From Photobacterium angustum (lineage in GTDB: Bacteria; Pseudomonadota; Gammaproteobacteria; Enterobacterales; Vibrionaceae), in the NCBI RefSeq assembly GCF_002954615.1, contig NZ_MSCJ01000001.1:620001-684000 (forward strand): a stretch of 64,000 bases of DNA, read 5' to 3'. Position 1 is the first letter of the stretch, and each line of letters starts with the position of its first letter. Below the pieces are notes generated by a model. It saw only the letters and a program-made list of their open reading frames with translations. It made no database searches and was not told the DNA's origin. Below are positions 61,801 to 64,000 of this stretch, in pieces. The position numbers and the translations under genes were made by a program.

Positions 61801-64000
61801 AAATGTTGATTTAAGTGATCACATTTCACTGAAGGCAAAAGGTGAAGACGGTGATAGCGTTACTTACCAAATTACAGCCATCATTAAAGACAATGTGGTT
61901 GATGATTGGCTACAAAATGTTGCTAAAGTGACTTATCGTTCACCTAAAAATGGTCGAATGGAAGAGATCACAGCTTATGCCGATGCATCGGTACAACGAG
62001 CATCAACCGGTGGAAATATCACGCGTCATTTAAGTGAATCTCATTATATTCCGGGTAAAACAGAAATCGTTTATACCGTCACGGCTTCTTCAAACTTGGG
62101 CTACATGAATAACAAAGCCATTTTGGAGAACCTAAAAGGCTTGAAAGTTAAAACCATTAATAAAGACGGTACAACCTCAGAAGGTAATCCGTTTGATCAT
62201 GGATCTGGTCCTGAATTCACGGTTGACGTTATAAAAAAAGAATCAAAAAAAACTCACGATGCACCATCAACTTCAACAGATGGCAAGGTAGACGGTACCG
62301 TTGCTGATAATAAGAATATCGATACGGTGATTGATGTCGCTCCGGGTGAGAAAGTGATCTATACCGTAACAGGTAAGATCCGTGAAGATGCTGTGGGTGA
62401 TATTACCTTTAATAACGATTCTGATTTAGTGGTGGAGCCTTACGAGCCAAAACTTGAGATCACTAAACAAACACAAGAGAAAAGTTACAAGCCCGGTCAA
62501 CAATTAACGTATTTATTGACGGTTGAAAATACAGGTAAAGCACACGCATTTAATGTGCATATTAAAGATCTTATTGCAGATATAAAGGTTTTAGATATCA
62601 ATGGGATTGAAGTAACTGCATTTTCAAACATTAGGACATCAGATGAATATGCGGGGGATTATAAAGATTGGTTCTACCCCGGTAGTTACGATCCTTATAG
62701 CAGCCTTGATACGACAGATACCATCATCCCATTAGGTGGTAAAGCAGTATACACGGTAAAAGCAACCGTAAATAAAGATGCGGTAGGCTCCATTACCAAT
62801 GCACTTGATGTTAATGGCAATACAACAGAAGTTGTTACAAACCCAGTGACGGGTAAGTTCGAAGCTAAAAAGACAATCCTTGCTTACTATGATGATGAAA
62901 AAAATAAGCTGCCGAATTTAAAAGGTTATATGCCTGGTGGTTACATCGAATATGAAGTGACGGTGACGAATAAAAGTGAGGCCAATATTGATGATCTATC
63001 AATTAAAGATGATTTATCAGCAATTACATCTAAAACATTCGATGGTAAGGATAACGAGCCTGTCTTTGATGAAGTGCTAATTGAAAGCAGCATAGTTCAT
63101 AAAGATACTTTCACTCGCGTCGCAGGTTTTGATTCGTCAGATTTAGACTTGAATACGTCAGTTGATATCGGTGCGCTAAATACTGTGACATTTAATATTA
63201 AAGCGCATATTAAGCCTAACATTGTGGGGACATTCCAAAATGAGGCAAATATTGGCGAGCGTATTAAACCTAAATCACCTGTTTCTCACATGCTACCGTC
63301 TGATATTGAGTTGGTTAAAACAGCACTGGACTCTGATGGAAAAGAGATCTCCACTTATGCTCCTAGGCAGTCAATTCAGTACAAAATTGAATTGATAAAC
63401 ACAGGCTACGGTACTAGTTACAACACAGTATTAAAAGATGAATTGAGTAAGCTTGTTACTAATGTTGCTGAGTTATCTGGTGATGGTAAGCAAGATCCTG
63501 AGGCGACACCGTTTAAGGCTTGGTCTGTAAATGTGCCAATAACGGAAGGGGGTATTACTACGCTTCCTGTAACAACAGGCGAACAAGACATTAAATCTAA
63601 GGCTGTTATTGCTCCGAAGAGTGGAAAAATTACGATTTTAGTAGACGCAACCATTAGTGAAGATGCTTTGGGTGAAATTACCAATACTGCTGTTTTTGGT
63701 AAAAAGAAGGATGATGCAGCGCTAATACCTGAACCTAAACAGCTAAGCTCATCAAAAGCTGTGATCAAACTTGATGAAACGCCTTTTACATCAAGTAGTT
63801 TTTATACTCCTGAGCAAAAAGTGACGTACGAAATAAAGGTAACCAACAATTCAAAGAATTGGGCTAATGATATTAAAGTGAAGGATGTTGTCGCTGATGT
63901 AAATGTCGATGTTGCAGGCGATAAGAACGAACCTGCTTATAGTCATTATGAAATTAACTACCGTGTTGAAGGTGGAGTTAGCGGGTTACCCGATACGTTT
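58811..64000 (+). CDS. giant secreted protein with about twelve DUF11-like repeats, 5' part (runs off the right edge)
   Basis: An open frame of exactly 1730 codons from ATG 58811 to the window end, with no stop in the places checked. A Sec signal peptide (MHLFSKLVRLILSLLICITG, cleavage likely after AQA at residue 28) precedes successive beta-rich units of about 135-155 residues, starting near residues 29, 175, 326, 472, 607, 760, 913, 1067, 1214, 1350, 1499 and 1649. Each unit opens with a Y-x-x-G-x-x-x-x-Y-x-I/V-x-V-x-N type strand (for example KFTPGQDITYTIVIKN), has a VxDxI/L block, and ends near a VGDIxNxA block. This resembles DUF11 (conserved repeat) Ig-like domains of surface proteins. 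Units are diverged from one another, so the gene is old, not a recent expansion. The weak GGGAAG precedes the ATG. Cell attachment or matrix function is inferred; the anchoring C-terminus is outside the window. Confidence 0.85.
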   Translation, partial: MHLFSKLVRLILSLLICITGLSVLSAQANIVDDLVVSINTTKNYDSGSSVKYTITMKNNSADHVYKKVKLSALIADITTNLDSGSEGLVFSSVSNKVGKIGDNSSAGTFSTTGNLEATDITIAPSESVKYIITAKTVNNAIGDISTDGKVTVKKLMFLPMLDIEPVITKYLQPNVSITKTATANYITGKNAKFTIVVENAPDAGTARNYHVIDEISSIIALLANNNVDDNSHWIEQDITDQSPMASWSIDATVENSAESALASTVTNTDLNDVITLPPAGKITYVIDVKTKDVAIGDISNVATLLDSQKHVVNTTDTVSSKAQLSTTTKNTKQVVEKEYTSGQLITYKLKVENTQKNKFANNISLTDKLMTCPETTQLTGNDEAPFEYWYIDSIYATNTDKGTDAGGKANDPKTHRTGDINFVVDLAPSSFVEYTIKAKVKDTTIGHIQDSNACGDDFNESGSGIDMPKGKIQIKKSVDQDKFTPGQDITYTIVIKNPSNGLLMNIPVVDDLAALTAEDVNGNNVYPFTNINVETEQGTHSNADVDNQLNTNPINVKATIFPNEEVKYIVTATTRKDIVGVIKNTAVAGEGNQQGKSTVITTPRLENLNIEKHVKGANRDGWRAYGYKDDEFTYTIKVTNPSPAGFAKNVTVTDAISQIKAELLEKAGEEVPVFTSWTVSTDTDGGAEVVTAPENNKDLESVINVPADGSVTFIVTAQIDPRRKDHVVWGKFTNQAQAELARTGDVIKTTHVDVVPAEPRIRLRKLVSTETYTVDQPLDYTIDIENYERDGYVNDGHVTDSISSLGIFDSWKIWWEVIDDDKNSSTTDRGQGTELFGFPNSESSAVNGTKDLDRARFDLAPHQTLRIHVKGIVSHNAIGKGIITNVATVDDNSGEHFDASVDVKEDGVTGNSVSIYKYGDPDFKRYHPGDKYTWTVHVVNNSAHQVDHVIVSDQISGLDIALANNGDNHDADTTGTPYRSWKITKQIGSGSYQAFDTNVDLSDHISLKAKGEDGDSVTYQITAIIKDNVVDDWLQNVAKVTYRSPKNGRMEEITAYADASVQRASTGGNITRHLSESHYIPGKTEIVYTVTASSNLGYMNNKAILENLKGLKVKTINKDGTTSEGNPFDHGSGPEFTVDVIKKESKKTHDAPSTSTDGKVDGTVADNKNIDTVIDVAPGEKVIYTVTGKIREDAVGDITFNNDSDLVVEPYEPKLEITKQTQEKSYKPGQQLTYLLTVENTGKAHAFNVHIKDLIADIKVLDINGIEVTAFSNIRTSDEYAGDYKDWFYPGSYDPYSSLDTTDTIIPLGGKAVYTVKATVNKDAVGSITNALDVNGNTTEVVTNPVTGKFEAKKTILAYYDDEKNKLPNLKGYMPGGYIEYEVTVTNKSEANIDDLSIKDDLSAITSKTFDGKDNEPVFDEVLIESSIVHKDTFTRVAGFDSSDLDLNTSVDIGALNTVTFNIKAHIKPNIVGTFQNEANIGERIKPKSPVSHMLPSDIELVKTALDSDGKEISTYAPRQSIQYKIELINTGYGTSYNTVLKDELSKLVTNVAELSGDGKQDPEATPFKAWSVNVPITEGGITTLPVTTGEQDIKSKAVIAPKSGKITILVDATISEDALGEITNTAVFGKKKDDAALIPEPKQLSSSKAVIKLDETPFTSSSFYTPEQKVTYEIKVTNNSKNWANDIKVKDVVADVNVDVAGDKNEPAYSHYEINYRVEGGVSGLPDTF

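Overview
The window looks like chromosomal DNA of an AT-rich member of the Vibrionaceae, most likely Photobacterium (inference). The evidence is the gene set: luxO-luxU with a divergent Qrr small RNA, the sodium motor gene motY beside rnt, a fadL-volA pair, an rnfABCDGE operon beside nth, and two superoxide dismutases. The block motY / nth / rnf / pepE / uvrB / luxO / luxU / yvcK / moa is conserved-looking core genome. No rRNA, tRNA, CRISPR array, transposase or phage gene was recognised.

Layout. 1-1520 (minus): end of an operon with yjiH, yjiG and an M20 metallopeptidase that runs off the left edge. 1521-2007: divergent control region with an FNR-type box on the yjiH side and, on the urea side, two NtrC-like sites plus a sigma-54-like promoter. 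2008-13066 (plus): a compact urea operon, urtABCDE (ABC importer) followed by ureDABCE, a small membrane ORF, ureF and ureG. 13138-14589: nhaC, convergent with it. 15297-16415: asd. 16483-20725 (minus): an RND efflux pump and its adaptor. 20941-22198: sodB and grxD. 22297-23634: an ion antiporter family protein. 23901-27609 (minus): fadL-volA, an outer membrane fatty acid channel with a lipoprotein lysophospholipase. 27884-29671: rnt and motY, divergent. 29738-30830: a DUF2753-like gene and a Mn-type sodA under a Fur box. 31011-38665: a small anchored protein, nth and rnfABCDGE, whose rnfC carries a long 114/120-bp tandem repeat array. 39061-42983: pepE, a 1.16-kb gene-free region with several repeats, then uvrB. 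43022-46028: qrr, luxO, luxU and yvcK. 46152-47168: a Lon-N-domain protein and a small unknown. 47364-49759: a Moco riboswitch candidate and moaA-C-D-E (no moaB). 49830-50456: two very small ORFs. 50907-56505: oppABCDF. 56580-58160 (minus): a CSS/EAL phosphodiesterase-like protein. 58811-64000: the first 1730 codons of a giant secreted protein made of about twelve DUF11-like repeats, open at the right edge.

How the parts work together. The urea block takes urea up and hydrolyses it to ammonia and CO2, and the upstream sites suggest nitrogen-limitation control through NtrC and RpoN. RpoN also drives qrr through LuxO, so two sigma-54 circuits lie in the window. Rnf (Na+ or H+ coupled electron transfer), NhaC, the second antiporter-like protein and MotY fit a sodium-based marine physiology. 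The most unusual items are the giant repeat protein at the right edge, the tiny UreJ/HupE-like ORF inside the urease operon, the expanded rnfC repeat array, the repeat-rich region before uvrB, and an unrecorded 37-codon ORF after moaE.
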